Below, in pieces: positions 11,046-22,062 of a stretch of 64,000 nucleotides of DNA. Source of the stretch: Tachypleus tridentatus (lineage: Eukaryota; Arthropoda; Merostomata; Xiphosura; Limulidae); assembly GCF_004210375.1 (NCBI RefSeq), contig NC_134828.1, positions 23,304,400 to 23,368,399 of the forward strand, given 5' to 3'. Made by a program: the position numbers and the translations under genes. The notes beneath the pieces are model-generated. The model saw only the letters and a program-made list of their open reading frames with translations, made no database searches and was not told where the DNA came from. Each line of letters begins with the position of its first letter. Positions within the stretch are counted from its first letter, which is position 1.

Positions 11046-12830
11046 AAAAACAGAAAACTTTTGAAAGCTCGACATTTATTTTCAACCTTGAATATACGCT
11101 ATAAATGCACTTTTGAGCTGCTGTGATACTAAATCGTTAAATTGTTGTGTACAGATTAATTAAATAAAATTAGTTGTTGTATTTCATAAAACCAAGAAAA
11201 TGTATTAAATTTTTGTTTTTATTCTATTATGATATTAGCAATCTTTTCGTTTGAAATCGAATACCTTTTTCGGCGGGAAAACAAACTTATCTGAAATGTT
11301 TGATTTAAGGAAGTTTTATGAACGATAACCGAGTCTGAGAGTAACAATTGAAATCTGAAGTTAAATATACAAAAGACATTACAATTGAAGAATTCTAACT
11401 AAAAGGTGAATGAAAGGTCTTTCTACGTAATGTGTAGGTTTAATAAGTAACGTTATTCGTCAGATACTGTGTAAGTTTTAATTTACTCTGAAATCATGTT
11501 AACTAAACTGTAGCTCTCTTAGTGAGGAAAGCTAGTAGACGTACTACCAATCAGTGCCACAAATGAAACTATTAATGTATTAAAACTAGATTATAACAAC
11601 GAGAAGTAATACTAGTAATAGTATTATAAATGTCATGTGTATAAAAATATTAGCCTGTAACTAAAAGCTGTATGTATGTTATTCTATTTGGAACCCCTTA
11701 ATAATATTAAAATTTAAGTTAAATCAAGATAAATCTAAAATGACAAAAGTAAAACTAGTTAACATCAAAAATTTATTTTTTTTCTAATTCTTTAGTGTAC
11801 AATTTGCCTTTAGTATGTTTTAAAACTTGTTGACTTTTTCAAGTACAAGAATATTTGCTTCTGAAAGTTTGGTTTCACTGATTGATAGTTAAAGTAACTT
11901 GTAATATACTATTAATATTACTACAAGTAGTTAGTGATGTATAAGTTCAGGTATATTCTACACTACGTAAGTAGTACGAATATTAATACCTGATACAAGG
12001 AGAATACATATGTTAAAAAAATAACCAATTAACAATAAAAATGTAAAATTCTATAACGAAAGGACTTTGGGCTTTTCAACTTCAGAGCTATAAAGGTCTA
12101 CCCTTTAAAAGTTATCGAGTTTCATACTTTTGTCTTTAAATTTAATTAGTACTTTTAACTTATGATATGGAATAAGTACCTAAGCTTGTGTAATACAATA
12201 ATATATGTTTGCTTTAATGTGATTCTAATTTGAGCTACAGGTACAGAAAAGTTCTTGTTTTAATTAATAGTTAGGTCTAGGCTGAAACTAATAAATTTAC
12301 AATGCAGTGTTAAGTCACAGACCTTAATGGTTACTGTTATCTGCCAAATCATTTTGAAGCAAGCAAATACAATATGTAGGATATTCTTAACAGTTTATTG
12401 TTGTTTGTGTGTAATGATAATTTTGTTTTGTATGAAGGTAAATACAATGTGACACACACATGAAATATGTTTCGGAGGTAATGGTCTTGAAAATAAGTTA
12501 AGGGTCTCACAGAATAAAAATGTTATGTGTTAGGTAAATGTTCTAATAAAGGCTTGTGAAAAACCATGTTGTTCTTGGAACTATTCTTGGAAGAACTTGT
12601 TAAATAAACAACAAAATCTCCAAATCAAACTGAAGTACAAAAGCAATGTTTTTAATGCAACAAAAATCACAAAATAAGAAGAGCAATAATAATTAATTGG
12701 GTAAAAAAGAACCAGAAGATGAACAAAAATATATTTTGTAGTACTATTTTAAATGTCAAAGAAGCAATTTTGAATCCTAAATGAATAATTAGTAATGAAC
12801 TTGGTATCCAAGTGTCACCACAAAGGTTCT
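11046..12830. other. Duplicated sequence without recognisable gene
   Basis: Matches 31009-32435 with several small indels; long runs are identical, for example at 11900-12050 against 31880-32030. No coding or RNA feature is seen. Confidence 0.6.
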
Positions 12831-15570
12831 AAATATATGATTAATAACATATTTAATATTACAATGAAACAAAATGTAAGATAAATAGTGAATTATTTTT
12901 TATTTTTTAACATGCCCATCAGGAGCCAAGGGATGTTTTTACATTTTGTTGAATGTTAAAAATAAGTTCAGTATGGAAACTGCCAGAGAGGGTGTTTTTG
13001 GACTTATGTTTTTGAGACAAGCTTCTGTTTGTTAATTGGTGAAATACAGTATCCTTAAGTCTCCATACTGCTGGTATTAAGGTGTACTTGCTGTGATTAA
13101 ATTCAGTATATATATATATATATATCAGTAAAGCCACATTCTCAGCATTATTAATTAGGTAATTACCAACCTTTTATACTTTGCCTAGACATGATATGCA
13201 GATTGAATGGAAATCACAAAAGTGCAAAAGAATTAATATTATTAATGGCAATTACACTAATCTTCCATAGTCAGACTAAGTCATTAAAATCTATGCTTCA
13301 TGGGTGTATTAATACTTCATTGTTAGAATCCTCAGATCTTTCCTGGTACCTTTCAAGAGGTACTAACATAACTGTACACCAATCTGCAGTTTCGTAAAAT
13401 TAATTGTGGGCTCAGATTTTACACACACATAAACACAATTTACATTTTATTATTTGTTACTTTAAAATTTTCCAAAACATTTTGTTTTCACCTGGAATGA
13501 CATACAACAAATTTGGCTTGGTTGCGTGAGAATAATATTGTGGCCAAATGTTGCTGTGAACTACCCATTTATAACCCATTTTATCAACAAACACTGCTGA
13601 TTTTTGATTCTCTGTGTTAGCTCTCCATACTGTTATTTAACATTTAAAAACTGTTCAAACCCATCATATTAAACTTAATCTATCCTTTGAAACTGTGAGG
13701 TAATTTATCCAAAAGTTTACCTTATTTCAAATGAGTACGTTTTGAACTTGTGTAACCAGTTAAAGGCATTAACTAAATAATTTATAAATATATCACTTTA
13801 CACAAAAATTGTATGTAATCATTCCTTTATTATTCATGTAAATCCAAATTAAAATATAAAACAGTGTTTCACACTGTGAGTTATAACGGAATATGAAAAG
13901 TAGTTCAATGCAAGTTAACTTGCATTCTTGGTTGAACCAAAATCAGAGGGAAAATCTAAGTAGAGAAAAACTCGCTACAATAATATCAAATAAAGCCAAG
14001 ATGTACACATCATGGTATTGTACATGTAATATATCCTTTAATTATGATGTTTTAAAATGAAAACAGAATTTTTAACTGACTTGATGTGACCATTTTATAA
14101 CTATTGTGACAAAATGTAAAATACACTTCATCTCAAATACATATAACAAATCACAATTTATACATATTAAAAATAATTGACCTTATACCACAAACTTAGT
14201 TTGTTTTCTTGAACTCCTTAGATCCATTACAAGAAAATAAACTAACATATTACAAATCTTACAGAAGAAATTTTAATTGATTCTTAGGTGTATACTGGAC
14301 ATCATATGCAACAAAGTTTATTTCTGAAAACTACACAGTTTAACAGTTATCAAACATTTCTTTTGAAATAATAAAAGTAAATACATAAAACAAACCTATT
14401 CATAAGTTCCATCATTTGTCCTTCTTCTGTGATCATAGTTTTTGGTTGGAAAGAGTGGCTTTAAATTTTTATTGGTGGCTTTGGTACAGATTCACACAGA
14501 AAATGGTGGATTATACAACTACTTCTCTCTCATTGCAGTTCAACTTATTTAGAAGAATGAATTAATTTCAGATACAAATGAATATCTTGGATCATATGAC
14601 AATGTTCCTTCAGTTACTTACACTTCTATCATTTAGACTTTATTAGGTTATAGAATAGCCTTCAATACTTTCTTTTCCGTGTATATCCTTCTCATATGTT
14701 GAAAGGACACTTTATGCAAGGAAGTGCATATCCATCTATGAAAAATTTTACAACCCTTTTGTGAATGAACCATCACCAGATTTACAGAAATCTGGTCACT
14801 ATATCTCACACCTGCAAGTTTATGTGACTGAATGAAAACTATGGCCATCTGCATATGATTGTTGATCTTAAAAGCACAGCTATATTCTTGGTAAACACTG
14901 TAGTAATGCATTTTGCTTGTTACTGAAAACAGCAGAGGACTTGAATTGGTTGTTCCATTTCTTCCTGTCACAGTTACTCATCAACTTCAAATTATTTAAA
15001 AACTAACACTTCTTTAAAGTCTGAGTCCACAAACATGGGAGAACACACTGCTCATGACCATATGTGTACACAGTCGTAACCTCCATTTGTCAGTATCACA
15101 TAAAGAATAAATGAAATGATCAAAGGAATAGAAACTAGAAGAGTGAAATGTGGATGTTCAAGTTGGCATCCCAGCCCACATTATGTTGGTAAGGTGCAAA
15201 TTAGTAAGCCCAGTAAATAAAATATACTAGTATATAGGGTCCAAACAGTGTTTTGTAAATACCCTTATTAGCAACTAAAAATAATAATCAGGTACTGTGG
15301 GAAAAATTTATTTTTCAACATTTATTTAATACATTCTTATATTTATCACAAGATGTTAGGAATTATATTTAGAGTTTCTTTATTAAAATCTATTAATATT
15401 AATTTTTTGTATGAATATATATACACACACAGATACCCATGTGACACTGAAACTGATTCAATGTTCTTATATTATATTTGATATAGTTGCACCTTTAAAG
15501 GAAATATTAAATTATCAAGCATATAAGTCTATATTCCAGAACAAATTTATTTTTTTAACTTCCTTTCCAG
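12831..15570. other. Intergenic sequence downstream of the zinc-finger gene
   Basis: AT-rich, with one TA microsatellite (about 13109-13125). An open frame of 107 codons on the minus strand at 14648-14971 has no family resemblance I recognise and is not called as a gene. The zinc-finger gene 3' UTR should occupy the part just below 15571. Confidence 0.5.
15060..15250 (+). repeat. Interspersed repeat R1, shortened copy
   Basis: Contains R1 landmarks (CACATAAAGAATAA, AATAGAAACTAGAAGAGTGA, GTTGGCATCCCAGCCC, GCCCAGTAAATAAAATAT) in the same order as 19440-19790, with the middle lost. Confidence 0.6.
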
Positions 15571-17751
15571 TTACTTAAATTTATTAAATTTTTCACTTGG
15601 CTCAAAGATATTTAAGTGTTTACTGTGGTCTTGGTTATCTCCAGTACAATTTTTAGCCTGAAGGTGAAGTAAAGAATCCAATTTTGGCCACATTATTGAA
15701 TTATTGGAAGGAATATCAACACAAGAGTAAAACTCCTCTACATTTTCATTCTTTACTATGCCCGTATAATCCAGCATCACGTGCGTCTTAGCTGTATCGA
15801 GCACCTCAGTGTTCATGATTTTAGTTTCTTTACAAGGATTACGTAAATGATTCTCCGAACATGAAGACAGCATGGCTTTCTTTCTCGATCCATGTTCTTC
15901 ACCTTCATAATGTCTGAATGCCTCTGTAATGTCATTAAAATGTGAAATATTGCAGATATCACACTTAAGTACATCTCTCTTATCATCAGAGTCTCTAGTT
16001 ACGTTCTTGAGTTTAGCATCGCCGACCTGATCTTCTAACTGTCCTGAGTTTGACGATGCCCATGGAATAATTTCAGGTTTATCCATCTTCTTTGTATGAC
16101 TATTATAAAATTGTTGCAATATATCTGGTTTGTTGGAACAAAATTTATTATCTAAAGACTGCATGTTCTCAGCATTTAACTCTCTGTTGTCAGCTTCTTT
16201 ATGGTCAGAATATGTTGGTAATTTTATTACGTTTTTTCCTGTGGCTACAGATTGTAGTTTCTTTTTATGCTGAATGCTTTTAAAATGTTGGTTAATACAA
16301 CTTGTATTTGTGAACATAACTGCACAAACTTCACAACTCAGTGGACAATCTTCTGATTGTGAAATAAATGTATTCGGTCCAGTTAGATGACTCTCATTGG
16401 CAGTTGCATCTTCACACTCTGTATCCTTGTATGTTCCATCAGTGTGTACTTTGATACAAGTGTCATTACTCTCCTGGTTCTCATTTTCAGTAGTGTCACG
16501 ATTTATTGACATTTTCATTAAGGTTTGTGGAAGGTCAAACATTTGTACTTTTTTGCAATGTTTGGCACTTTTAAAATGCTGTTCAGCACACTCCGGGCCT
16601 GTGAAACTTACTGCACAATATTTACACATTAATGGGCAACTCTGGTGTTCTGAAACACGTAAGTTATCACATCTAGCTTGAAGCTTCTCTCCGACAGCTT
16701 CAGATTTACTTTCACTGTTGTCAGAAATTTTATCAGTGATTGCCTCACTATAACTGTCTTTACGTTCTTGGTTTCTGTACTTTTGTAAGTTTTCTGCAAG
16801 GTCTAAATTTTTTAGTTTCTTCATATGTCTGGAACTTTCAAAATGTTGCTTAGCACATTCTGGGCCTGAGAATCTTACTGCACAACACTGACATATTAAT
16901 GGATAATCTTTAAATTCTGAAATAAAATTACTGGTAGTTTGAAGACTCTCATTCACAAGTTCAGCTCCACTCTCCATATCGTCACAGATTCTATCAGTGT
17001 TTACATTATTACATCTGTAGTTACTCTCCTGCTTGCCATTTTGTGTTACATCAGGATTTCTTAATGTTGTCATCAGGCTTTTTTCCAGGGCTAATCTTTG
17101 CATTTTTTTATTATGTTTGGGACTTTCAAAATGTTGCTTAGCACATTCTGGGCCTGAGAATCTTACTGCACAATACTGACATATTAATGGATAATCCTTA
17201 AATTCTGATATAAAATTACTTGTAGTTTGAAGACTCTCATTCACAAGTTGAGCTCCACTCTCCATATCGTCACAGATTCTATCAGTGTCCACATTATTAT
17301 GTCTGTAGTTACTCTCCTGCTTGCCATTTTGTGTTACATCATGATTTCTTAATGTTGTCATCAGGCTTTTTTCCAGGGCTAATCTTTGCATTTTTTTATT
17401 ATGTTTGGGACTTTCAAAATGTTGCTTAGCACATTCTGGGCCTGAGAATCTTACTGCACAACACTTACAAATTAACGTCCAATCCTGTATACTGTCAGGT
17501 TGAGTTTGAAGATTCTGAAGAGCAGGTTGACAATCATGTTTTGTATCATTACTGTGTGCCTCCACAGAAGAAACAAAGTTGTCAAAAGAGCCTTCAGCTT
17601 TAAGAACTGACTGCATTTCCTTCTTCAGTTTCCAGGTATTCAGCATTTTTTCATGACTTTTACTTTCCATGTGGATCTTAAATGGAACTGGTCCAGAAAA
17701 CTCTTTGCCACAAACATTGCAAAAGAACAATTTGTGGTGCATGAAAGACAT
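15571..17751 (-). CDS. Seven-finger C2H2 (U1/JAZ-type) zinc-finger protein
   Basis: A 726-codon uninterrupted frame, start ATG at 17749-17751 (context ACAAAATGT). It has seven fingers of spacing C-x2-C-x12-H-x5-H, at residues 11-33, 95-117, 191-213, 287-309, 376-398 and 473-495; the last (597-620) has x13. Wide H-x5-H spacing is typical of the U1-C/ZNF346 (JAZ)/ZNF385/matrin classes, which bind double-stranded or structured RNA. Here that role is inferred from finger type only. Fingers 2-4 share the core CAVRFSGPECAKQHFES and the linker between 2 and 3 is nearly repeated after 3: a 96-codon (288-bp) tandem repeat. Linkers are acidic and serine/asparagine-rich. No signal peptide or membrane segment. 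It appears single-exon, although a 5' UTR intron cannot be excluded. A broken duplicate lies at 5415-5807. Orthology is not assigned. Confidence 0.88.
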   Translation of the reverse strand: MSFMHHKLFFCNVCGKEFSGPVPFKIHMESKSHEKMLNTWKLKKEMQSVLKAEGSFDNFVSSVEAHSNDTKHDCQPALQNLQTQPDSIQDWTLICKCCAVRFSGPECAKQHFESPKHNKKMQRLALEKSLMTTLRNHDVTQNGKQESNYRHNNVDTDRICDDMESGAQLVNESLQTTSNFISEFKDYPLICQYCAVRFSGPECAKQHFESPKHNKKMQRLALEKSLMTTLRNPDVTQNGKQESNYRCNNVNTDRICDDMESGAELVNESLQTTSNFISEFKDYPLICQCCAVRFSGPECAKQHFESSRHMKKLKNLDLAENLQKYRNQERKDSYSEAITDKISDNSESKSEAVGEKLQARCDNLRVSEHQSCPLMCKYCAVSFTGPECAEQHFKSAKHCKKVQMFDLPQTLMKMSINRDTTENENQESNDTCIKVHTDGTYKDTECEDATANESHLTGPNTFISQSEDCPLSCEVCAVMFTNTSCINQHFKSIQHKKKLQSVATGKNVIKLPTYSDHKEADNRELNAENMQSLDNKFCSNKPDILQQFYNSHTKKMDKPEIIPWASSNSGQLEDQVGDAKLKNVTRDSDDKRDVLKCDICNISHFNDITEAFRHYEGEEHGSRKKAMLSSCSENHLRNPCKETKIMNTEVLDTAKTHVMLDYTGIVKNENVEEFYSCVDIPSNNSIMWPKLDSLLHLQAKNCTGDNQDHSKHLNIFEPSEKFNKFK
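16861..17448 (-). repeat. In-frame 288-bp tandem repeat within the zinc-finger gene
   Basis: The motif TGGGCCTGAGAATCTTACTG recurs at 16861, 17149 and 17437, exactly 288 bases apart (96 codons). The unit between the two right-hand copies is nearly identical to its neighbour; the leftmost unit diverges after the finger. It adds a whole finger plus linker without a frameshift. Confidence 0.93.
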
Positions 17752-18119
17752 TTTGTTCGAGGAAATATAAATTAAATGTAGAATAATCTCAATAAATTAG
17801 TTTGCTGGTGATTTCCATTCAAGTTCTTTCGTGATATTTAATTATCAAGTGTTGAATGGATATAACAATAGCCACTGAAGACCTCACTTTCTGATATACA
17901 AGAATAATTTGTTTCACTTGACACAAAGCTCCACAAGTCTGGCCCAGCCTAAGTGTAAAAATTCTTCACAGGCAGTATCAAAATAGCATTTTGCAGAAGC
18001 TTTAGGATCTAGAAAGCTTGAGACAACTCTGCAAAAAACATTATGCATCATTGTGTGTGTTTCTCTCTATATAAATACACACATTTTAGAGAAAATTAAT
18101 ACTAATAAAGTCAAGTAAA
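17752..18119 (-). promoter_or_regulatory. 5' flank of the zinc-finger gene
   Basis: No other gene. It should hold the 5' UTR and promoter. About 95 bp at 17935-18030 are also conserved in segmental copy A. I see no certain TATA or initiator element. Confidence 0.4.
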
Positions 18120-18680
18120 CAAAATCAAAAGAAAGGACTGCACAAGAAACAGCAAATACAAACCTCAGACTAATAACATTAGTTATAACCTAAAAACAAG
18201 CCCAAAATATATATACAAAAAACTGCATTAATTGAAAAGATTGTTTGGAAGCTATACTAGTTCATTTTAATAACTGAATGGGACAATTTATACTTGTCTA
18301 ATTTGTTTACTGGGCTACCAATTAGTGCATTTGTACCATAACGGGGGCTGGAATGCTAATTTCAAGATGTAAGTTTTAACTTATTTACTGCCGAAAAATA
18401 AGGTACTACCATTTTTGGGCAGTAAATAAGTTAAAACTTACATCTTGAAATCTGTATCACCCTTCACTGCATACAGTTATGGGCTTGAGGTCCCACATCT
18501 CACTCTCCTAATTTTTATATCTATTGCTACTCTTTTATTTTTTCTTTATGTGAAACTGACAAATAGGGGTTAAGACTGGTGTATCCCTACTGAAATGTGG
18601 GTCCAAATTCTGCAGTCACCTCCAAAACCTAGGGTACATTTTATATCTGCATTATAGCTTGTAACCTGGGGTCTTTTCAA
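18120..18680 (-). repeat. Interspersed repeat R1, inverted copy
   Basis: Matches the reverse complement of 19255-19790 on both sides of an internal palindrome (18359-18451). Together with 19255-19790 it forms a spaced inverted pair. Confidence 0.7.
18359..18451. repeat. Perfect 34-bp palindrome with 25-base loop
   Basis: 18359-18392 is exactly the reverse complement of 18418-18451 (arms start ATTTCAAGATGTAAG); the loop is 18393-18417. It lies inside the inverted R1 copy and is not present in the other R1 copies. Confidence 0.95.
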
Positions 18681-18824
18681 TTACTACAGCATTTTTTATT
18701 ATTATTTTTATTTGTTTTTAGGTCATAACTAACAAATATATACATTTTCAGATAAGAAGCTTCTGAAAGGAAACGAACACTATAACAATGGGCTCCGTTT
18801 GATATAAATGTCTATAGTGGGGGC

Positions 18825-19100
18825 AACTCGGCATGGCCAAGTGTGTTAAGGTGTGCGACTCGTAATCTGGGGGTTGCGGGGGTCGCATTCCCGGTCGCAC
18901 CAAACATGCTTGCTCTTTCAGCCGTAGGGGCGTTATAATGTGACGGTCAACCCTACTATTCATTAGTAAAAGAGTAGCCCAAGAGTTTGCAGTGGGTGGT
19001 GATGACTAGCTGCCTTCCCTCTAGTCTTACACTGTTAAATTAGGGACGGCTAGCACAGATAGCCCTCGAGTATCTTTGTGCGAAATTCAAACAAACAAAA
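18825..19100 (+). mobile_element. SINE family 1, full length
   Basis: Plus-strand order: GCATGGCCAAGTGTGTTAAG, CGACTCGTAATC (anticodon arm), ACCAAACATGC, GTGATGACTAGCTGCC, TTAGGGACGGCTAGC, GCGAAATTC, then an AAACAAACAAA tail. Not in copy A. Confidence 0.88.
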
Positions 19101-19254
19101 AAGTCTATAGTGGATGAGTGTAAAGGTATTGAAAAACAAGCTTATGGTACATTAATACAAAGAATTTGGTTCATAAATCAGTGACATTTTATTTTACAAA
19201 CTTGAAGATGTATATATAATCTTTTATTTTATATATATAGAATATTAATACTGA

Positions 19255-19790
19255 ACAGTGAAGTAAAATAAACAAAAAAGGACTGCATTAAAAACAGCAA
19301 ATCTAAACCTCTAACTGATGATAACTTGTTATAAACAAAAATACAAAATACTGCAGTAGTTGAAAAGGTACATGCTATAATGTGGAATATAATATGTGTC
19401 CCACATTTTGGAGGTGACAGTAAAAGTCGAATCCACATTGAGGTGGGGATACACCACCTCTTAGTCTTAACCTCTCTTTGCCAGTCTCACATGAAGAATA
19501 ATCAAATAATCAATGGAATATAAAAAGAAATTAGGAGAGTGAAATGAAGTCCAGAACATCCCGTAACTATATTACCCTCAATTGCCTGTGTACAGTTATG
19601 GGAAGGTGATTGCTCTCCAAAGTAAAAAAGACAAAAAAATAAATAATAAAAAATAACAAGGTATTATCACTTGGGAGTAATAAGTTAAATAAACTGAACT
19701 CCTGAAGTTGGCATTCCAGACCCCATGAAGATGGTGAGGCACTAATTAGTAGTTCAGTAAACAAAACATACCAGTCTAAAAGGTCCCAAC
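19255..19790 (+). repeat. Interspersed repeat R1, best full copy in B
   Basis: Aligned with 5812-6263. Shared landmarks are GTGGGGATACACCA, AAGAAATTAGGAGAGTGA and TGCTCTCCAAAGTAAAAA. Confidence 0.72.
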
Positions 19791-19864
19791 CAGTTATCTA
19801 AGCTAACTAGTATGACTCCCATCCACCACCCATCAAGTCCACTGTAACTACCAATTTTCAGACC

Positions 19865-20700
19865 CTAAATAATGTCTCTCTCTGAATACTGAAGTATTTT
19901 TAATTTCTAATTTGACTGGATAAATAGTGTTAATAATATTTCTTTCATGGTTATTTATACTAATTAAATCATCTATATATTTGTAAGTTAAAGCTAAAAT
20001 ATCTGGGTTTATGTAATTTTTAATTAACCTACTATCATAAAAATAAATAACATGTAAAGCAGTTAGCTCCCATTAGAACTCCTATTACTTGCTTAAAAAC
20101 CTGGTTACCAAAACCTATAATTATAAATGCAGAAGCTTAATATATCTTTCATATTTTTAGAGCTAAACTTTCTTTCTTCCTATACTGCAAAAGGACGAGA
20201 GAACTGTTCTATTAATGAATTTATAACAAAAATTAACTTTTTCTAATGGAATTTTGGCAAAATCAAATGTTTGAATATTCTTTACTTGCTCACAATTTCT
20301 TAAATATCTACAAATCCACTGATTTCTTTTTATTATCCAAAACACGTTTCTTATTATTAACACTTGTATTTTTAATTTTATCAAATAAAATGTAAAGTAA
20401 TTAATTTAGTAAAATGGTTGATTATTTAATAATTGTTCTTGCTGAACTAGAAATAAACCTAAATTTAATTGCATATTTATAGAGTTTAGTAATATCATAC
20501 AGAAAAGATAAATCCAAATAAGAATTTGTTTCATGATAAAATTTTTTATAAACTTTAATGAAACTATTATTTACTGTATATTTAAATTCGTTAAAGAATT
20601 TAAATGTTTGTGTACTGTTGATTTCTTTTATCACAATTAACGCATAAAATGTTTTACAAATGAAATCAATATTACAGTTAACTTTATCAATGGGGGACTG
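19865..20700 (-). pseudogene. Reverse transcriptase relic, probably Penelope-like
   Basis: Minus-strand translation in pieces: DITKLYKYAIKFRFISSSAR (the K-L-x-K-x-P-x-K-x-R-F-I type region before RT motif 1), then WIIKRNQW and NIQTFDFAKI (motif A position), then VIGVLMGANC (the P-M-G motif with proline lost) and LTYKYIDDLISINN (YIDD catalytic motif C), then YPVKLEIKNTS. This order is that of telomerase-like/Penelope-like RTs. Several stops and frameshifts; no endonuclease domain seen. Class assignment is by motif memory and could be another PMG/YIDD retroelement group. Confidence 0.72.
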
Positions 20701-21009
20701 TAATATATTTTTCTTGAAATTCTTGAATATTATCTTTCAACTAATGAAACAGAAAATCTATACGGTATTTTTTCAACTTTATAGGGGATAATTTTATTTT
20801 TATTTTTTTAAATACATAAAACTTCCGTTCTAAAAACAATCTAGGTGATAAGATGAAGTGTAACTAAGTTTCAAAATATATTAATCGGTATTACTTTCAA
20901 CATTCCAGAATGTTTCGCTTCTTACATTTTGTGGCTATTCTGTATTTGGATTTGAAATATTCTCTAATAATATTAATAAACATAATAGATACACTGTATT
21001 TTAAAAATA
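20701..21009. other. Unassigned AT-rich sequence
   Basis: Between the RT relic and a LINE fragment. No feature seen. Confidence 0.5.
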
Positions 21010-21340
21010 ATGCTTTATAGCTTATTAATCACAGTTAACCTCATACAAAGTCTTAACATCCAAGTCAAATCCTTTAATGTCACAAGTGGGGTGTCTCTGA
21101 GCTCAATCTTAGGACATTTGTTCTTTTTGATTTACATCAATGACACAGATGAAGGAATAGTCAATAAATTACTTAAGTTTACTGATGATATTAAGGTCTT
21201 GGGTGTGCTAGTTGTAAGGAGGATGCTGCTGATTTACTACATGAGTCATTAACTGCAGTGAAATGGAAGTTATGGACATATGCATTGTCAGCAAAAGTCT
21301 TGCATTCAGCACAGGACTCCTTGTGAACCATCTTTATACA
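21010..21340 (+). pseudogene. LINE reverse transcriptase fragment (plus strand)
   Basis: Reads SGVSLSSILGHLFFLIYIND, which matches the G-V-P-Q-G-S-x-L-G-P-LLFLIYIND motif of non-LTR reverse transcriptases, then NKLLKFTDDIKVLGV, where FTDDIK stands for the catalytic F-A-D-D-T-K. Key positions are altered (PQ to SL, A to T), and the frame fails soon after. Confidence 0.8.
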
Positions 21341-21793
21341 GTGACAAACTCCTCTTGTTTGAAATTTGAGTTATGGAAAATTCCATTTTTTCTTAACTAT
21401 TAATTTGATATATATAATGCACAAGAGCAGGAGTAAATAGTGATATCCATTTCAGCAATATAATATCCTGTATCACAGCACCAACATGTTTACCTTCTTC
21501 ACTCTGTGGTTTAATGGTTTGATAATCTAAATTTGAATTAAATTTTTGAGGAACTTTTTAATAATTGGAGATTCAGTCAAAATATTGATTACAAAACAAT
21601 ATTGAATTTCTGAATACCTAAGTTATGACAATAAATGTGACAATGAAAATGGACATAAAGTGTTCTGACCTTATGGTACGAGATTGTTAAAGAGTAGTAA
21701 AGAATTAATTTGAAAGACTCTTTTAACCTAGTGTTATTTATTTCACAAGAAATGTCATATCTATACACAGAAACTGGTAATTTTCATTTCATA

Positions 21794-22062
21794 TGCAAAA
21801 ACGGCTCGTTTGGGTTGAGAAAATACAACCAAACACAACCAACAGAAAGAAGACAACTTAGATAATTTTATTGACATCCAACAGCCAAACTTCCCAGGTA
21901 AAATTACAAATTTATATTTTCCAGAAACACCTAAAAACAACATCTTAAACGATTTTTTCAAAGAATTTTCTCACGTGAACCTGACGATGACCGAAGAAGG
22001 TCGAAACGTTGTTCGATCTTCTATGTAAAATATTTTATCAACCCAAACGAGCCGTTTTTGCA
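21794..22062 (+). mobile_element. Hairpin element with 25-bp perfect inverted ends and hammerhead-like core
   Basis: The ends 21794-21818 and 22038-22062 are exact reverse complements (TGCAAAAACGGCTCGTTTGG and on). Inside, 21977-22014 reads GAAC-CTGACGA-T-GACC-GAAGAA-GGTC-GAAACGTT-GTTC. That fits stem I, the CUGANGA box, stem II, the GAAA box and the other half of stem I of a hammerhead ribozyme, with one extra base before stem II. A second copy at 1944-1981 keeps the stems. Penelope-like retroelements are known to carry hammerhead motifs in their terminal repeats, and this may be such a terminal repeat pair. A 60-codon open frame through the same bases is probably incidental. Confidence 0.55.

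Larger units (their letters stand above)
5415..12830. repeat. Segmental duplication, left copy (A)
   Basis: In the same order and orientation it matches 17394-32435: zinc-finger 5' end, repeat family R1, 281-bp unit, minus-strand LINE end, about 1.1 kb of unassigned sequence, plus-strand LINE end, then (10897-12830) the stretch that sits at 30880-32435 in the right copy. The 4.9 kb at 25966-30880 is absent here; the junction falls at about 10896, inside a SINE. Private to copy A are three extra 281-bp units and SINEs at 9041-9710. Confidence 0.9.

Noticed and set aside
16092-16681. Plus-strand open frames opposite the zinc-finger gene
   Set aside because: They are antisense shadows of the conserved zinc-finger coding sequence.
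21819-22026. A 60-codon frame ending [14 protein letters not shown] through the hammerhead-like motif
   Set aside because: Not called as a gene: it lies between inverted repeats, and the other copy (1944-1981) has diverged in a way that keeps pairing rather than codons. It remains the main alternative explanation for the motif.
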